The translations under genes were made by a program, and so were the position numbers. From the NCBI GenBank assembly GCA_041287865.1, contig JBGGMV010000115.1:1-64000 (forward strand): a stretch of DNA of 64,000 nt, written 5' to 3'. Origin of the DNA: JAPWJZ01 sp041287865. Its GTDB lineage: Bacteria > Pseudomonadota > Alphaproteobacteria > Micavibrionales > UBA2020. The notes under the pieces were generated by a model that saw only the letters and a list, made by a program, of their open reading frames with translations, was not told the DNA's origin and made no database searches. Shown here in pieces: positions 24,783-33,746 of the stretch (positions are counted from its first letter, which is position 1; each line of letters opens with the position of its first letter).

Positions 24783-25097
24783 CTATTTGGCGCTAACCAG
24801 ACCTTCGGCACCGATGTGGAAGGGGTCGAAGACATGGTAATCGCCTGCTTTCAGCGGGCCGATCTTGATATCGAGCGCGCTGTTGCCCTCGATGATCTCG
24901 CGCGGGCGGGTGTTCATGGTGCTTTCAAAGGCGGCGGGCGTGCTGTCTTCGTTGCGCACCGTCAGCACGAAGGCGCTGCCCGCCTTCACCTTCAGCTCGG
25001 CCGGGGTGAATTCATGGTCTTTCAGCACCAGTTCATAGTCTCCCGCCTGCGCGGGCGTGGACAGCAGCAAGAGCAGCAGGGCGATAAAGCGCGTCAT
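24783..25097 (-). CDS. Periplasmic cupredoxin-like protein
   Basis: 104 residues read from the ATG at 25097, giving a clean signal peptide (MTRFIALLLLLLSTPAQA, cut before GDY). The mature domain is a small cupredoxin-type beta-sandwich: FTPAELKVKAGSAFVLTVRN, then FESTMN and a closing HVFDPFHIGAEG, as in the EfeO-type Cupredoxin_1 family. Classical copper ligands are incomplete; one His is visible near the C-terminus. Its start overlaps the stop of the hybrid kinase gene (ATGA), so the sensor and this protein are made together, perhaps as a periplasmic metal-related partner. Confidence 0.82.
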   Translation of the reverse strand: MTRFIALLLLLLSTPAQAGDYELVLKDHEFTPAELKVKAGSAFVLTVRNEDSTPAAFESTMNTRPREIIEGNSALDIKIGPLKAGDYHVFDPFHIGAEGLVSAK

Positions 25098-27340
25098 GCG
25101 AGGTTTTTCTCCTTGAAGAAAGCCTTTACCCGGACGAATTCCACCCTGAGCGCGGCCAGCTGCGCGGCGAAGGCGGCGGGGTCCTTCATGTCCTGCGCGG
25201 CGGCGGCCAGCCGGCGCAGCTCGCCCGCGCCGACGATGCCGGCCGAGCCCTTCAGCGTATGCGCGGTGTCTTCCCATGCCTTCACGTTCGAGCCAGCCTT
25301 GGCAAGGTCCTGCAGCAGGGTTTCGCTGCTGTCGATGAAGAGTCCGACCATTTCCTTTATATAGGCTTCATCCCCGCCGGCGGTGCTGGCGAGGATCGAC
25401 ATGTCGATCAGGTCGCCGGCGGCAGAAGCGGCGGCGACGGCGGGCGTGTCGGGGCCGGGCGCGGCGGCGCGGTCGAAATCCACCCAGGGGGAGAGGATGC
25501 GCTTGAAGGTGTTGATCTCGAAAGGCTTGCTGATATAGGCGTTCATTCCAGCCTTGAGGCAGCGTTCCTCGTCGCCCGACATGGCGTTGGCCGTCATGGC
25601 GACGATGGGCATTTTCGCGCAGGGTTTGTCCTTCAGCTTGCGGATCTCGGCCGTCGCCGTATAGCCGTCCATTTCCGGCATGTGGCAATCCATCAGCACA
25701 AGATCGAAATCGCCGGTGGCGGCCTTCGCCAGCGCGTCACGGCCGTTTTCCGAGAAAGTAAAATGCGGCAGGCCCAGCTTGCCGAACAGGCGGCGCATGA
25801 AGGCGCGGTTCAGGTCGTGGTCTTCCGCCACCAGCACGCGCACGGTGGCCGCCGGCAGGGCGTCGGCGGCGGAGACGACGGCCGCCTGCTTCCCTGCATC
25901 GGGCAGGGCCTGCGCGGTTTCAAGCGGGATTTCGAACCAGAAGGTGGTGCCGACGCCGGGTTCGCTTTCAAGGCCGATTTTTCCCTGCATCAGCGCGACA
26001 AGCTCGCGCGTGATGGTAAGCCCCAGGCCCGTGCCGCCGTATTTGCGGGAGGTGGAGCTGTCGGCCTGCGTGAAGCGCTCGAAGATCTTGTCCTGCCGCT
26101 CCTTCGGGATGCCGATGCCGGTGTCGGCCACTTCGCAGCGCAGGATGACGCGGTGCGCGCCGTCGGGTTTTGCGCTGGCGTTGATCGTGATGCTGCCGCG
26201 CTCGGTATAGCGCAGCGCGTTGCCGACGAGGTTGGTCAGGATGCGCTCGATGCGCAGGGGGTCGCCCTTGACCAGCAGCTTGCCCTGCGGCCCGCCCAGC
26301 AGCGTCAGGCCCTTGTGGCTGGCCTGCGGCAGCGACATTTGTTTCACGTCGCGCACCTTTTCGAAGGCGTCGAAGGGGATGATTTCCAGCTTCACCTGCC
26401 CCGCCTCGATCTTGGAGAGGTCGAGGATGTCGTTGACGATGCTGAGCAGAGATTTCGACGCTTTTTCCATGATGGTGAAAAGCTCGCGGTCCTGTTCCTC
26501 CAGCGGGCGGTCGTGCAGCAGCTGGGCGGAGCCGATGATGTTGTTCAGCGGCGTGCGCAATTCGTGGCTCATGTTGGCGAGGAAGTCGCTCTTGGAATTT
26601 TCCGAGTCGACCGCCTTCTGCCGCGCCACTTCCAGCGCGTCGTAGGTTTCGGCGAGGTCGGCCAGCATGCTGTTGAACCCGCGCGCCAGCGCCCCGATCT
26701 CGTTGCGCTTCAGCAGGCGGCGGTCGCGGATCGGGTGCATTTCGCGCGCGACGCTGTCCATCGCCTCGGTCACACGGCGCAGCGGCCGCACGATCACCAG
26801 CATCGAGGCGTACATGGCCAGCAGCACCGCGGCCGCGAGCATGCCGAAGCGCCAGGCTTCCTGCCGCAGGCTATGGGCGACTTTCGCCTCCATGCCGGCG
26901 GTGGAGGTGCAGAGCCAGAACCGCGCCAGCACGCGGCGCTCGTCCTTGGGCAGGCGGATGTCGACGATGAAATGCTCCTGCACCGACTGGCCGGCGGAGA
27001 GGGTGTCGGGGTATTTGTTGTTGAACAGCACCTTGCCCGCGCGGTCCGTCACCTTCGCGCCGCAGAAATCGCGGTTGGCGGGACTGTCCAGCCCGTCGAG
27101 CAGTTTCTGCATCGACTCCGCGTCGTTCTGCAGCCCCGGCAGGACGAAGGCCTGCGACAGCGTCTGCGTCAGGTAGGCGCTTTTTTCCAGCAGGTCGTGA
27201 TATTCGGCCTTCCTGATCTCGGCCGCGCGCAGGCCGAAGGATGCGACGCCGATGACGCCGACCAGCAGCAGCACGCCCGACATGCCGCGCACCAGCAGCG
27301 ATTTGAGGAACGGGACGGAATTGTCGTGGAGCCTAGCCAC
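25094..27340 (-). CDS. Hybrid sensor histidine kinase with receiver and HPt domains
   Basis: A membrane phosphorelay protein of about 748 residues. Order: one N-terminal membrane helix, a periplasmic sensor region (about 40-155), a second helix, a HAMP-like linker, HisKA with SHELRTP (phospho-acceptor His259), an HATPase domain, a receiver domain with LMDCHMPEMDG (Asp551), and a C-terminal HPt domain with AHTLKGSAG (His694). I use the GTG at 27340, which overlaps the upstream stop by eight bases; a TTG at 27355 is an alternative. It is co-transcribed with the receiver protein at 27333 and the cupredoxin at 24783. Signal unknown. Confidence 0.93.
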   Translation of the reverse strand: MARLHDNSVPFLKSLLVRGMSGVLLLVGVIGVASFGLRAAEIRKAEYHDLLEKSAYLTQTLSQAFVLPGLQNDAESMQKLLDGLDSPANRDFCGAKVTDRAGKVLFNNKYPDTLSAGQSVQEHFIVDIRLPKDERRVLARFWLCTSTAGMEAKVAHSLRQEAWRFGMLAAAVLLAMYASMLVIVRPLRRVTEAMDSVAREMHPIRDRRLLKRNEIGALARGFNSMLADLAETYDALEVARQKAVDSENSKSDFLANMSHELRTPLNNIIGSAQLLHDRPLEEQDRELFTIMEKASKSLLSIVNDILDLSKIEAGQVKLEIIPFDAFEKVRDVKQMSLPQASHKGLTLLGGPQGKLLVKGDPLRIERILTNLVGNALRYTERGSITINASAKPDGAHRVILRCEVADTGIGIPKERQDKIFERFTQADSSTSRKYGGTGLGLTITRELVALMQGKIGLESEPGVGTTFWFEIPLETAQALPDAGKQAAVVSAADALPAATVRVLVAEDHDLNRAFMRRLFGKLGLPHFTFSENGRDALAKAATGDFDLVLMDCHMPEMDGYTATAEIRKLKDKPCAKMPIVAMTANAMSGDEERCLKAGMNAYISKPFEINTFKRILSPWVDFDRAAAPGPDTPAVAAASAAGDLIDMSILASTAGGDEAYIKEMVGLFIDSSETLLQDLAKAGSNVKAWEDTAHTLKGSAGIVGAGELRRLAAAAQDMKDPAAFAAQLAALRVEFVRVKAFFKEKNLA

Positions 27341-27734
27341 CGCGCGCCTTTTCAAGCCAGCCGAGGACGGATTTCATCTTGTCCTCGAACACCGCCTGCG
27401 TGACGGGCTTGACGATATAGCCGTTGGCGCCGGCGGCCAGCGCTTCCTGTATCATGTTGTCATGCGCCTCGGCCGAGAGCATGACGAAGGCGATCTTGTC
27501 GTATTTTTTCTGCGCGCGGCATTCCTTCAGCACGTCCATGCCGGTTTTGACGGGCATCACCCAGTCGAGGATCACAACGTCGTAAGGTTCCTGCGACAGG
27601 CGCAGCAGCAGCTCCTCGCCGTTGGTCGCGGTGCGGATATCCTTGAAGCCCATGACTTCGAGCTGTTTCTCGACCAGCCGGCGCGAGAGCATATGGTCGT
27701 CGCCCGTCAGAACCTTCAGTTTTGCCCTGTCCAT
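27333..27734 (-). CDS. CheY-like single-domain response regulator
   Basis: 133 residues from the ATG at 27734 (GGGAGG six bases upstream). It is a lone receiver domain: acidic pair Asp12-Asp13, phospho-acceptor Asp57 in VILDW, Ser87 and Lys109 in YIVKPV. There is no output domain, so it acts by protein contact or as a phosphate shuttle. Being directly upstream of and overlapping the hybrid kinase gene, it is the likely final acceptor of that kinase's HPt domain. Confidence 0.93.
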   Translation of the reverse strand: MDRAKLKVLTGDDHMLSRRLVEKQLEVMGFKDIRTATNGEELLLRLSQEPYDVVILDWVMPVKTGMDVLKECRAQKKYDKIAFVMLSAEAHDNMIQEALAAGANGYIVKPVTQAVFEDKMKSVLGWLEKARGG

Positions 27735-27822
27735 GAAAAGCCTCCCCTGCTGCTGCCCAGACAAGCCTAGACAAGGGGTGGGGAAACGTCCATTGGCAAA
27801 GAAGGCTTTATATTTTACGCAA

Positions 27823-28509
27823 TCAGAACAGTTTTCCCTGTTCCTGCAGAATTTCCCGCACCAGCGGGATGGTGACGGGGCGTTTTTCGGCCAGCGCCTT
27901 GCGGTCGATATCGGATGCTATGGCCCGGAGCGCCGCAAAACTGCGCTCGAGGCGCGGCAGGATGAAGGAAATCACCTCCTGCGAGACGACGAGCTGCCGG
28001 TCGGAGAACAGCTTGGCCAGCACGACCGTCATCAACTGTTCGTCCGGCGCGCCGACGGCGGCGGCGGGTGCGGCCAGCAGGCGCGATTTCAAATCGGGCA
28101 CGGAGAGATTCCATTCCTTCGGCGCATGGGTGCCGGTGAGCAGCACATGCGCGCTTTCTTCTTTGGCGCGGTTGTAGAAATGGAAGAGCGCGGTTTCAAG
28201 CGCGGCGTCGCCCGCCAGCTTTTCCGCGTCGTCGACGATGGTCGCCTTGGGGAAATCATTGGCGGCGGCAAGGCGGGCGATATCCGCGCCTGACACCATC
28301 AGGGCGCCCGCTGTTTTCTGCCAGACGTGGCAGAGGTGCGTCTTGCCCGACGCGGGCGGGCCGTAGATGACGAGCGCAGGTGCGCCCCACGCGGGATATT
28401 TATCGAGCCATGCGACGGCATCGGCATTTGCGGATGATACCCAGAGGTCTTCCCGCGCAAAAGCTTCACGGTGGCCGAGGTCGAAGGGCAGTTGCTGCGC
28501 CTTGGTCAT
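27823..28509 (-). CDS. hdaA: HdaA/Hda, regulatory inactivator of DnaA
   Basis: A 228-residue DnaA-related AAA+ protein. The N-terminus QQLPFDLG is the sliding-clamp-binding motif, followed by Walker A GPPASGKT, Walker B-like TIVDDAEKL, and an arginine-containing sensor region. It lacks the DNA-binding domain IV of DnaA, as expected of Hda, which stimulates ATP hydrolysis on DnaA after initiation. In alphaproteobacteria the gene commonly sits next to a DUF2066 gene, as here with only two bases between them. Confidence 0.92.
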   Translation of the reverse strand: MTKAQQLPFDLGHREAFAREDLWVSSANADAVAWLDKYPAWGAPALVIYGPPASGKTHLCHVWQKTAGALMVSGADIARLAAANDFPKATIVDDAEKLAGDAALETALFHFYNRAKEESAHVLLTGTHAPKEWNLSVPDLKSRLLAAPAAAVGAPDEQLMTVVLAKLFSDRQLVVSQEVISFILPRLERSFAALRAIASDIDRKALAEKRPVTIPLVREILQEQGKLF

Positions 28510-28511
28510 GA

Positions 28512-30035
28512 TTAGTTGGATAATGCGAGGCTGTAGCTGCCGCCGGGGTAAGGGCCGTCCATCACCACGCCGCGCGCGGCCAAAGCGGAGCGCAGCGCGC
28601 CGGGCGGGCCGTCGAAGCTGACGGTGATCGCAGCGCCGGCGCTGGAAAGCGATTTCACGTCGACGGTCAGGCCGTGCAGGCGTTTTTGCATTTCCGTCCA
28701 GGCGGAGAGCTGCTGGAAGCGCATTTCGGCGTCAATCTGCGTGCGCGCGACATAGGCGCCGGTGACGGGATCGAGGCCCGGCACTGCTGCGACAGGCGCA
28801 TAGACAGGCTGCGGGGAGTTAGAAACCGGCCGTGCAACAGCGCCCGGAATATAGGGCTGCGCGCTGACCTGCAGGCCGGGCTTCATCACGCGGCCGCCGG
28901 CGCTGTCGATGATGGTGGTGGTATGGCCGCCGGTATAGCTTACGACGATATCGCGGCTGATCTGCTCGACGCGCGGCTGGGCGCGGCTGGTGGGCGCGCG
29001 GCGCAGGTATTCAAGCGACGCGGCCATGGCCTGATGCCAGCCGCCCGCGATATCCTCGCCCACGTAAGGATGCAAAGAGCCGCGGCGCTGCAGCCTGCCG
29101 TCGACATAGACATAGACGTCGACGTTCAGGGCTTTATCTGCCTTGTTGGCGACCAGCAGCGCGACCGCGCCGGCGCTGTAATTGCGGCGCAGGCGTTCGA
29201 CCATCGTGTAATCGCCCGACCAGACGCCGTTCACCGGCCCTGCGGCCATGTCGTTGATATCGCCCAGCGAGACGAAGAACTGCGTGCCGTCTTCGGGCAT
29301 GCGGGGCAATGCGGTTTCCCACACTTTCCGCCAGGGGTTCGGGTCTTCCCACAAAACGGTTTGCCCTGCGGCGTTTTCAAAGTAAGGCAGCACGAGCACG
29401 AAGCGCGGCAGCGGCTCGGTCGCCGCGACGATAGTGGCGGAAGCGGCGGCGGCGCTCGGCATATCGCGCTCGACATCGGGATGGCCGGTGGCGGTGTCGG
29501 TTTCGGCTGTCACGTCAACCGAGGCATCGGCAGCCGCGACATCGGTGCCGGCGCCCGTAGATGTCGATGACGACGGCGGCGTGAGGACGATTTCGGGTTC
29601 CTTCACCGTCACATAGTTGCGCACGCTTTCGCGGAAGCGCACGGTGAACTTGCCGACGTAGCGGGTGGCGGACATCTGCTCGCCGCTGACCTCGAAATCC
29701 GCGACCAGTGCGCCGACATCCTTGGGCGCCTTGACGCCCTTGGCGGCATCGGCCCCCATGTTATCGGCGGCAAACTTCTGGAAAGCGAGCTCCGGGATGG
29801 CCTCCAGCGCCTTTTCGCGGGCGACGACGGCGTTTTCGGCCTCTTTATCGATAACCACCTCGAAGACGGTCAGGGGGTCGACCTCCTGCGGCGGGATATG
29901 GGAGGGGCGTTTGGGCAGCACCGGCGTCCAGGTATCGCCGTTCTTGGGCCCGACCTGCGCCATAGCGCCAAAACTAAAGCCGAACAGAATCAGGGAGATA
30001 ACTAAAAAATGCGTTTTGGAAAATGATTTTAACAT
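28512..30035 (-). CDS. DUF2066 family exported protein
   Basis: 507 residues with a signal peptide (hydrophobic core FLVISLILFGFSFG, cut after AMA). The body matches the DUF2066 layout: an N-terminal TVFEVVIDKEAENAV region, a Ser/Thr/Ala-rich low-complexity linker at about 165-215, LPRFVLVLPYFENAAGQTVLW, and a C-terminal repeat of small strands. The family is periplasmic or lipoprotein-like, of unknown function, and typically precedes hda. A proline-rich segment lies at about 395-420. Confidence 0.85.
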   Translation of the reverse strand: MLKSFSKTHFLVISLILFGFSFGAMAQVGPKNGDTWTPVLPKRPSHIPPQEVDPLTVFEVVIDKEAENAVVAREKALEAIPELAFQKFAADNMGADAAKGVKAPKDVGALVADFEVSGEQMSATRYVGKFTVRFRESVRNYVTVKEPEIVLTPPSSSTSTGAGTDVAAADASVDVTAETDTATGHPDVERDMPSAAAASATIVAATEPLPRFVLVLPYFENAAGQTVLWEDPNPWRKVWETALPRMPEDGTQFFVSLGDINDMAAGPVNGVWSGDYTMVERLRRNYSAGAVALLVANKADKALNVDVYVYVDGRLQRRGSLHPYVGEDIAGGWHQAMAASLEYLRRAPTSRAQPRVEQISRDIVVSYTGGHTTTIIDSAGGRVMKPGLQVSAQPYIPGAVARPVSNSPQPVYAPVAAVPGLDPVTGAYVARTQIDAEMRFQQLSAWTEMQKRLHGLTVDVKSLSSAGAAITVSFDGPPGALRSALAARGVVMDGPYPGGSYSLALSN

Positions 30036-30202
30036 AGAGCGGCCAACCCAATAACAGAATCCTATTACCGAACATAGCCCTGCCCCCCCATAAAATCCAG
30101 ATATTCCAGTTACTTTTTGTTAAAAATATCATGCTATTGTTGAGTCTCTGTTCCAGCCGCCTTATTCTGGCTGGCGCAGATCATTATCAAGGGGTTTCAC
30201 TA

Positions 30203-30331
30203 ATGGGTACTGGCATGGACAAGGAAACGGAAAAAGCCTGGCACGGCTGGGTTGTTTTCACGCGCTTCGCAACGGCGTCGGTCATCGGCGTCGCGGCACT
30301 GCTGGGATTGATGGCGCTTTTCCTGTTGTAA
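30203..30331 (+). CDS. aa3-type cytochrome c oxidase subunit IV (small)
   Basis: A 42-residue single-pass membrane protein: a short cytoplasmic tail with EKAWHGWVVFTRFATA and one C-terminal helix. That pattern (a His/Trp-containing amphipathic lead-in then a single helix) is typical of the tiny subunit IV of alphaproteobacterial aa3 oxidases. The ATG at 30203 has AAGGGG upstream; an earlier in-frame start at 30131 would add a non-conserved stretch. No other oxidase subunit gene is nearby. Confidence 0.75.
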   Translation: MGTGMDKETEKAWHGWVVFTRFATASVIGVAALLGLMALFLL

Positions 30332-30342
30332 GACAGTAGCTT

Positions 30343-30365
30343 GCCGCGGCGGGTTCTCTGCCGCG
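30343..30365. other. Inverted repeat after the oxidase subunit gene
   Basis: CCGCGGC (30343-30349) pairs with GCCGCGG (30359-30365) around a 9-base loop, twelve bases after the stop of the small oxidase gene. There is no T-tract, so it may be a weak or Rho-assisted transcription end, or an mRNA-stabilising hairpin. Confidence 0.45.
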
Positions 30366-30434
30366 GGCCTCTCACAAAATAAGCTTCAAACGGACTCCGC
30401 AAGGATTCCGTTTCGACAACCGGTACTGGGGGTT

Positions 30435-33400
30435 TTGTTGAGGATTTATATCGCAGGGTTTCTTGCCGCGCTGATGCTCCTGTCCGGAGCAGGCTACGCC
30501 CATGCGCAAGCCACAGCCGCGCCCGCCGATGCCTCCCTGCTGGCGCAGGTGACGCCGATGCCGACCGGCCCCGCGCCCGGCATCCTGGCGCAGGCGCCCA
30601 CGCAGCAGCAGCCCCAGCTGTTCAAGCCGATCTACATTTCCAGCAAGGCCTCCACCTACCCCGTCACGCCGCAGGTGAAGGTTTTCGAGGATGCGGGCGG
30701 GCAGATGACCTTCCGCGAGGTATTGCAGCAGTACAAGCAGGGACAGGGCGACAAGCCCAAGAGCGAGGAACAGGTCTTCGTCGGCTATTCCTCGGCCACG
30801 CAGTGGATCCTGTTCAGCGTCTATAACCGCAACCAGGGCAAGAGCCGCTGGATCCTCGACCTCGGCTCGCGCATGGGCGGCACGGTCGGCGTCGTCAACA
30901 AATTCGCCGTCTATTCCGACACCTACCCCGACCAGCCTTTGATGCAGGACGGCCGCAGCGTGAAGAACAAGCTGCACCTGACGGGGCAGGAGCGCAACGC
31001 CCTGCCCATGACGCTGGAGCCCGGCAAGGTCAAGATCATCGGCCTGCAGATCCAGCCCTCGGCCGGCATCGCGCTGGTGTTCCGCCCGCGGCTGGTGGAA
31101 CAGGCGACCTTTACCAGCAGCCTTGACCAGGTCGGCCTGCAGAACAACATCCTGAAAATCGCGGCGATCGTGATTTCCTGCATCTTCCTGATGTTCTGGA
31201 TCAATTACCGCAAGGCGACGCCCTTCCTGCTGCTGCTCTACACCGCGACGCAATACTGCATCTTCACCGCCTCCGACGACCTTGTGCCCTATGGCAACAA
31301 CACGGCGGCGCAGTGCATCGACCTGCTTTACGCCTTCTCGGCGCTGGTGGCGGCGGGGCTGGTGCGTCAGACCCTGCAGACCCGCGACAAGAAAGACACC
31401 GTGCGCGTGGTGCTGAACATCCTGAACGTCCTTGTGGTCGGCATCGTGGTGCTGTCGCTGGTGGAGGCGCTGTCGGGCCTTTCCTCGACCATCTTCGTGC
31501 GCGTCGGCCCCCTCCTCTTCCCCGGCATCTTCCTGGCGCTGGGCGTGATGGCGGTATCGAAGGGCAACAGGCCGCAGGCGATTCCGCTGACGCTGGCCTG
31601 GGCGCTGCTGCTGGCGGGGGCGCTGGCCACCGAACTCTCGATCTCGGGCGCCTTCGACTATTCGTCGGGGATGGCGAATATGTACTGGCTCTGCTTTATC
31701 CTGCACCTCTCCGTGCTGTCGCTGGCGTCTTTGCGCCACCTTGCCATCACGCAGGAAGCGATGCGCCACGAACAGGCCGAGCTGAAGCGCCGCCGCGAGG
31801 AAGCGGAAGAAGTGCGCAAGACCAAGGAACAGGCCGACCAGACCCGCCTGCTCGCCATCGTGCAGCGCGAAAAAGAACTGCAGGCGGATTTGAAAAACCG
31901 CGAGGCCGCCCGCGCGCAGGCCAACGCCCGCGCCAAGGAAGCGGCCGAAAACGCGAACAAGGCGAAATCGGACTTCCTGGCGGTGATCTCGCACGAGATC
32001 CGCACGCCCATGACGGGCATCATGGGCATGATCCGCCTGCTGCTGGATACGTCGCTGACCGACAAGCAGAAGGAATTCGCCCGCACGATTCAATATTCAG
32101 GCGACGCGCTGCTGACGCTGCTGAACGACATTCTTGACCTCTCGAAAGTGGAGGAAGGCAAGATGTCGATCGAGATCATCGACTTCGACCTCGTCCGCCT
32201 GGTGGAATCCGTCGTGCTGCTGATGTCGGGCCGCGCCGAGGAAAAGAAAATCTACGTCAAGGCCGAGATCGACCCCGAAGTGCCGCAGGCGCTGAAAGGC
32301 GACCCGACGCGCCTCCGCCAGATCTTCCTGAACCTGATCGGTAACGCGATCAAGTTCACCGACAAGGGCGGCGTGACGCTGGTTGTGAAGGTCCACGACA
32401 AGACCGCCAAGAAACCCCGCATCTATTTCGGCATCAAGGACACCGGCATCGGCATCACGCCGGAGCAGCAGAAGAAGCTGTTCCAGCCCTACCAGCAGGC
32501 CGACGCCTCGACCGCGCGCAAATTCGGCGGCACGGGCCTCGGCCTTTCCATCTGCAAACGCCTTGTCGAGGCGATGGGATCGTCGATCCAGATCCATTCG
32601 GCGGCGGGCGAAGGCACGATTTTCTACTTCATCCTCGCGCTCGATTACGGCGTGACGGAAGCGCAGCAGGCGCAGCAGCGCGCCGAGCAGGGCATCATCC
32701 CGCTGAAAATTCTGGTCGTCGACGACAACGTCATCAACCAGAGGGTCGTGCAGGGCCTGCTGGAAAAAGACGGCCACAAGATCGTGGCTGTCGGCGGCGC
32801 GGAAGCGGCGCTGAACGAGATCAAGGCGCAGGCGCCCTATGACGTGGTGCTGATGGACATGGAAATGCCGCAGATCGACGGCGTGACCGCAACGCAGATG
32901 ATCCGCCGCCTGGCCGACCCGGTGAAGGCGAAAACCACCGTCTTCGCCATGACGGCGAACACGCGCAAGGAAGACATCCAGCGCTGCCGCGATGCGGGCA
33001 TGGACGATTTCGTGACCAAGCCCGTGAACCCCGAAGCGGTGAGGAAGCTGCTGATCGCGCTCGGCAAGAAAAAATATCCGAACGCGATCCCTGCAGCGCC
33101 AGCGCCTGCGCCTGCCGCACCGCCGGCTCCCGCTGCTGCGCCCGCTCAGGCACCCGCTGCTGCGCCCGCTCAGGCACGCGCGCCTGCCCCTGTTTCTGCA
33201 CCGGCGACGCCGCCTTCGGCGCCCGCGCCCGCCGCGGCACCGCCCCCTGTCGCGCCCGCAGCGGCTCCCGCGCCGCCACCTGCCGCGCCTGCACCTGCGC
33301 CCGCTGCACCGCCGCCACCCGCAGCCCCTGCGCCTGCTGCTCCCGCCGCCGAAGCTGCGCCTGCCGCTGGAGCGCCGCTGGTGCTCACCCCCGAACAGCA

Positions 33401-33746
33401 GCGCCTGTTCAGCGCCGATATGCTGGGAGGCCTCAAGGCCAGCCTTGGCAACGACGCGATGAACGAGATGATGGACGGGCTCTACCAGAAGACCGAAGAA
33501 CTGATCGCCGCCGCCGAAAAAGCGGTGGAGGACAAGGACATGAAAGGCCTGATCGGCCGCGGCCACGATATCAAGGGCATGACGTCCAACTTCGGCCTTA
33601 CGGGCCTGTCAGACCTTGGCGCGCGGCTGGAACGCCAGGCCAAGGAAAACTTCCCGCTGGAAGCGCTCAGCGAAATCGTCAAGAAACTGCGCCCGACCTA
33701 TTACGACACGCGGTCGATCGTCGATAAGTGGATGAAGGTCAACTAA
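30435..33746 (+). CDS. Hybrid histidine kinase with 7TMR-DISM sensor, receiver and HPt
   Basis: An 1103-residue membrane phosphorelay protein. Order: signal peptide (to about residue 25), a periplasmic 7TMR-DISM-type sensor domain (about 50-235), seven hydrophobic helices (about 240-430), a coiled coil (about 435-505), HisKA with SHEIRTP (His520), HATPase, a receiver domain with LMDMEMPQIDG (Asp808), a proline/alanine-rich linker (about 885-980), and an HPt domain with GHDIKGMTSNFG (His1044). Start is TTG at 30435 or 30438, with GGGGG just upstream; the resulting signal peptide supports it. It stands alone, with no partner regulator adjacent. Confidence 0.92.
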   Translation: MLRIYIAGFLAALMLLSGAGYAHAQATAAPADASLLAQVTPMPTGPAPGILAQAPTQQQPQLFKPIYISSKASTYPVTPQVKVFEDAGGQMTFREVLQQYKQGQGDKPKSEEQVFVGYSSATQWILFSVYNRNQGKSRWILDLGSRMGGTVGVVNKFAVYSDTYPDQPLMQDGRSVKNKLHLTGQERNALPMTLEPGKVKIIGLQIQPSAGIALVFRPRLVEQATFTSSLDQVGLQNNILKIAAIVISCIFLMFWINYRKATPFLLLLYTATQYCIFTASDDLVPYGNNTAAQCIDLLYAFSALVAAGLVRQTLQTRDKKDTVRVVLNILNVLVVGIVVLSLVEALSGLSSTIFVRVGPLLFPGIFLALGVMAVSKGNRPQAIPLTLAWALLLAGALATELSISGAFDYSSGMANMYWLCFILHLSVLSLASLRHLAITQEAMRHEQAELKRRREEAEEVRKTKEQADQTRLLAIVQREKELQADLKNREAARAQANARAKEAAENANKAKSDFLAVISHEIRTPMTGIMGMIRLLLDTSLTDKQKEFARTIQYSGDALLTLLNDILDLSKVEEGKMSIEIIDFDLVRLVESVVLLMSGRAEEKKIYVKAEIDPEVPQALKGDPTRLRQIFLNLIGNAIKFTDKGGVTLVVKVHDKTAKKPRIYFGIKDTGIGITPEQQKKLFQPYQQADASTARKFGGTGLGLSICKRLVEAMGSSIQIHSAAGEGTIFYFILALDYGVTEAQQAQQRAEQGIIPLKILVVDDNVINQRVVQGLLEKDGHKIVAVGGAEAALNEIKAQAPYDVVLMDMEMPQIDGVTATQMIRRLADPVKAKTTVFAMTANTRKEDIQRCRDAGMDDFVTKPVNPEAVRKLLIALGKKKYPNAIPAAPAPAPAAPPAPAAAPAQAPAAAPAQARAPAPVSAPATPPSAPAPAAAPPPVAPAAAPAPPPAAPAPAPAAPPPPAAPAPAAPAAEAAPAAGAPLVLTPEQQRLFSADMLGGLKASLGNDAMNEMMDGLYQKTEELIAAAEKAVEDKDMKGLIGRGHDIKGMTSNFGLTGLSDLGARLERQAKENFPLEALSEIVKKLRPTYYDTRSIVDKWMKVN

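Noticed and set aside
25259..27403. A 714-codon plus-strand reading frame opposite the hybrid kinase
   Set aside because: Shadow of the kinase gene; no domain or start signal.
30372..32093. A 573-codon minus-strand reading frame opposite the 7TMR-DISM kinase
   Set aside because: High-GC codon bias leaves the antisense frame open; the product is rich in His, Gln and Arg, and the plus strand has intact kinase motifs.
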